DNA from: Pseudomonadota bacterium
Lineage (GTDB): Bacteria; Desulfobacterota; Desulfobulbia; Desulfobulbales; SURF-16
Reading direction: 5' to 3'
NCBI GenBank assembly: GCA_030597865.1
Contig: JAUVQZ010000135.1
Coordinates: 1-8,029 of the forward strand
DNA length: 8,029 nt
The first letter of the stretch is position 1; every line of letters begins with the position of its first letter. Shown one piece after another: positions 6,767 to 8,029 of the stretch. The translations under genes and the position numbers were made by a program. The notes beneath the pieces are model-generated. The model worked only from the letters and a program-made list of their open reading frames with translations. It was not told where the DNA came from and ran no database searches.

Positions 6767-6790
6767 CTATAATTCTCCATGTGGATATAC

Positions 6791-6847
6791 AAAAAAAATA
6801 AAACCCTCTGCCACAAGGCCTGTGCAGGCAGCGATTAAAGGGGTTTT
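6791..6847 (-). terminator. Intrinsic terminator in the thiC leader (possible attenuator)
   Basis: Read on the minus strand, AAAACCC (6847-6841) pairs with GGGTTTT (6806-6800), and inside it CTGCC (6831-6827) pairs with GGCAG (6812-6808), followed by a run with eight T (6798-6791). An eight-base bulge separates the two stems on the 5' side. The hairpin plus T-run is a convincing Rho-independent terminator. It ends only 24 bases before the thiC ATG, leaving no room for a promoter between them. It may end transcripts of the upstream receiver gene, but any transcript reaching thiC must read through it, which suggests conditional termination. Confidence 0.75.
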
Positions 6848-6873
6848 CTAACTTTACGAGGTAAAACGTGGAA

Positions 6874-6903
6874 AACATACCAGTGGCAATATCCAACTGT
6901 CAA
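6874..6903 (-). promoter_or_regulatory. Putative sigma-70 promoter of thiC
   Basis: On the minus strand a perfect TTGACA (6903-6898) is followed after 18 bases by TATGTT (6879-6874), four of six matches to TATAAT. Transcription would begin near 6867, giving a leader of about 100 bases that contains the terminator at 6791-6847. The rest of the 6767-7022 gap shows no gene, no CTGAGA or AACCTGAT motif of a TPP riboswitch, and no obvious terminator directly after the receiver gene. Confidence 0.45.
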
Positions 6904-7022
6904 TGCAAAAGCCTGGGCCCTGCTTATCCGATACAGCTTCGTGTTTTTACAGCTTTGAGGAATGGGGCCTAATAACTATAAACCCGGCAAGGGGGAGGGA
7001 AGGGCGTCCGGCAAAAAGAAGG

Positions 7023-7427
7023 TTATTCGCCAAGAAGGGAATTGATATAGGAATTGAGCTCCTGAAGGTTAAACGGCTTGCAGACATGACCATTAAAGCC
7101 AAAATCCTCAGAATGCTCCATGGCCGGGGCAGCGGAATCGCCACTGGCGGCAATAATAACGGCATCCGGATAGGAGTTGCCGATCAGGGCGGCTGCCTCC
7201 TCTCCCCCCATACCACCTTGGACCGTCAGATCCATAATGACAACATCAAAGGAGGCGTTATCCTGAGCCGCCTGGGAATAGGCGGTAACCGCATCTTCGC
7301 CACACACCGTCGAATAGACGTCAAACCCCATAAATCGTAACGATTCCTCCAGGAGGATACGAATGGTGGCCTCATCATCCATGATCAGTATGCGTTTTTT
7401 GGGATTCTCCTCTGACATCGACAACAC
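7023..7427 (-). CDS. Stand-alone response regulator receiver (CheY-like) protein
   Basis: The 134 residues consist of one receiver domain with no output domain. Key positions are Asp17/Asp18 (MDDEA, Mg binding), Asp66 (VVIMDLT, phosphoacceptor), Ser95 (AASGDS, switch residue) and Lys117 (VCKPF). The segment after the phosphoacceptor, TVQGGMGGEEA, resembles receivers at the C-terminus of deltaproteobacterial hybrid histidine kinases more than chemotaxis CheY, so a partner hybrid kinase or phosphorelay elsewhere is plausible. Start choice is uncertain: GTG at 7427, TTG at 7424 and ATG at 7418 all lie downstream of an AGGAG, at 3, 6 and 12 bases respectively; the longest is given here. A strong promoter sits upstream. 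No histidine kinase is present in the window. Its regulatory output would be through protein contact, not DNA binding. Confidence 0.9.
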   Translation of the reverse strand: MLSMSEENPKKRILIMDDEATIRILLEESLRFMGFDVYSTVCGEDAVTAYSQAAQDNASFDVVIMDLTVQGGMGGEEAAALIGNSYPDAVIIAASGDSAAPAMEHSEDFGFNGHVCKPFNLQELNSYINSLLGE

Positions 7428-7472
7428 GCTCTCCTAACAAGTTCTTAAACACCACCCGGAACGGCAGCCTAA

Positions 7473-7501
7473 ATTATCAGGGCAATCAAATAAAAAGTCA
7501 A
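7473..7501 (-). promoter_or_regulatory. Sigma-70 promoter of the receiver gene
   Basis: On the minus strand TTGACT (7501-7496) and GATAAT (7478-7473) are separated by exactly 17 bases, each five of six matches to consensus. Transcription would start near 7466, leaving about 40 bases of leader before the receiver start. This is the best promoter match I found in the window. Confidence 0.65.
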
Positions 7502-7524
7502 CACCCCCTCCCATAATTTCCTGC

Positions 7525-7552
7525 TTGACAGCCCTTGATTCATGCTTAATTT
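7525..7552 (+). promoter_or_regulatory. Possible htpG promoter
   Basis: A perfect TTGACA (7525-7530) is followed after 16 bases by TAATTT (7547-7552), a weak -10. Start would be near 7559, about 57 bases before the htpG ATG. I see no CIRCE element and no convincing heat-shock sigma-32 -10 box, although CTTGAT at 7534-7539 resembles a sigma-32 -35 element. Confidence 0.3.
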
Positions 7553-7615
7553 TTGTGACGTTTTATCGGCCAAACCCACTTAAATCAGATAAAAGATATT
7601 ATAAGGGAAGTATTC

Positions 7616-8029
7616 ATGACAGATGTAAAAAGTGAGACCAAAGAGTTCCAGGCTGAAGTCAAACAGCTCCTTGATATTGTTATCCACTCCCTCTATACCG
7701 AACGTGACATCTTTCTCCGTGAGCTGGTATCCAACTCCGCCGATGCCCTGGAGAAGTTCCGCCACCAGCAGCTTTTCGAAGACGAGGTCTTTGACAGGGA
7801 CGCCCCCCTGGAAATCACCATCGGTTTTGATGAAAAAGAGCATACCCTGACCATTACCGATTCCGGCATCGGCATGACCCAGGAGGAGCTTGAAAAGAAC
7901 CTGGGCACCATTGCCCACTCCGGCTCCAAAAATTTCTTTTCAGAGCTTGCCGAGGCCGCCAAAAAGGATGTTAACCTCATTGGCCAGTTCGGGGTTGGAT
8001 TTTATGCCGCCTTTATGGTGGCCAGCAAG
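7616..8029 (+). CDS. htpG: Chaperone HtpG (bacterial Hsp90), 3' partial
   Basis: The frame opens with ATG at 7616 and is still open at the window end, giving the first 138 residues of a protein normally around 620-650 long. This is the N-terminal GHKL ATPase domain of Hsp90. The N-box FLRELVSNSADALEKF carries Glu36 (catalytic base) and Asn40 (Mg binding); DSGIGM (82-87) contains the adenine-contacting Asp82; GTIAHSGS (97-104) is the ATP-lid region; and IGQFGVGFYAAF (122-133) is the glycine-rich nucleotide loop. HtpG is a cytosolic ATP-dependent dimeric chaperone that remodels client proteins, often together with the DnaK system. AAGGGA at 7603-7608 is a suitable ribosome site seven bases before the ATG. 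It is transcribed divergently from the receiver gene; nothing suggests truncation other than the window edge. Confidence 0.97.
   Translation, partial: MTDVKSETKEFQAEVKQLLDIVIHSLYTERDIFLRELVSNSADALEKFRHQQLFEDEVFDRDAPLEITIGFDEKEHTLTITDSGIGMTQEELEKNLGTIAHSGSKNFFSELAEAAKKDVNLIGQFGVGFYAAFMVASK

Noticed and set aside
6755..6878. Minus-strand ORF starting at the ATG within TATGTT and reading through the thiC terminator
   Set aside because: It begins inside the predicted -10 box, has no good ribosome site, and overlaps thiC out of frame; the codons look random.
6880..6890. GCCACTG in the thiC leader (minus strand) as a cobalamin riboswitch piece
   Set aside because: A seven-base match only; the B12 box and other conserved segments are absent.
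6903..7340. Plus-strand open frame of 145 codons over the receiver gene
   Set aside because: The minus strand encodes a receiver domain with every expected key residue, and this frame has no motif or ribosome site.

Overview
The window looks like part of a chromosome from an anaerobic Desulfobacterota (deltaproteobacterial) relative, perhaps a sulfate reducer of the Desulfobulbales type. This rests on the compact short-form ThiC, a receiver domain of the kind common in hybrid kinases of that group, a helical unknown protein whose N-terminus resembles a deltaproteobacterial family, and moderately GC-rich coding DNA favouring GCC/GGC/CTG codons. It is an inference from sequence style, not a database match. 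I see no rRNA, tRNA, CRISPR array, insertion sequence or phage gene.

Layout. Bases 1-1734 (+) are the 3' part of a two-domain class II aldolase/short-chain dehydrogenase. A 164-base gap with a purine-rich stretch follows. Bases 1899-4215 (+) are a tight four-gene cluster: a helical unknown protein, a 75-residue unknown, an M24 Xaa-Pro peptidase and a hotdog thioesterase. Junctions overlap by 1 and 4 bases, then a 9-base gap. The cluster meets, tail to tail with a 4-base stop overlap, a minus-strand pair (4212-5203): an endonuclease III-like DNA glycosylase and, upstream of it, a small membrane protein. Bases 5204-5458 hold no gene but contain a perfect 15-base palindrome and a nested set of inverted repeats. 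Bases 5459-6766 (-) are thiC. Its leader (6767-7022) contains a promoter-like element and a strong intrinsic terminator only 24 bases before the start codon. Bases 7023-7427 (-) encode a stand-alone receiver protein with a good sigma-70 promoter, divergent from htpG (7616 to the window end, +), which is cut by the window.

The genes are mostly housekeeping (thiamin synthesis, protein folding, peptide turnover, DNA repair, thioester hydrolysis) and do not form one obvious pathway. The most interesting points are regulatory or evolutionary: the terminator that any thiC transcript must pass, with no TPP riboswitch consensus visible; the nested repeats at 5303-5417; and a G5 tract at the 3' end of the glycosylase gene where removing one base would restore the missing fourth cysteine of a [4Fe-4S] motif.
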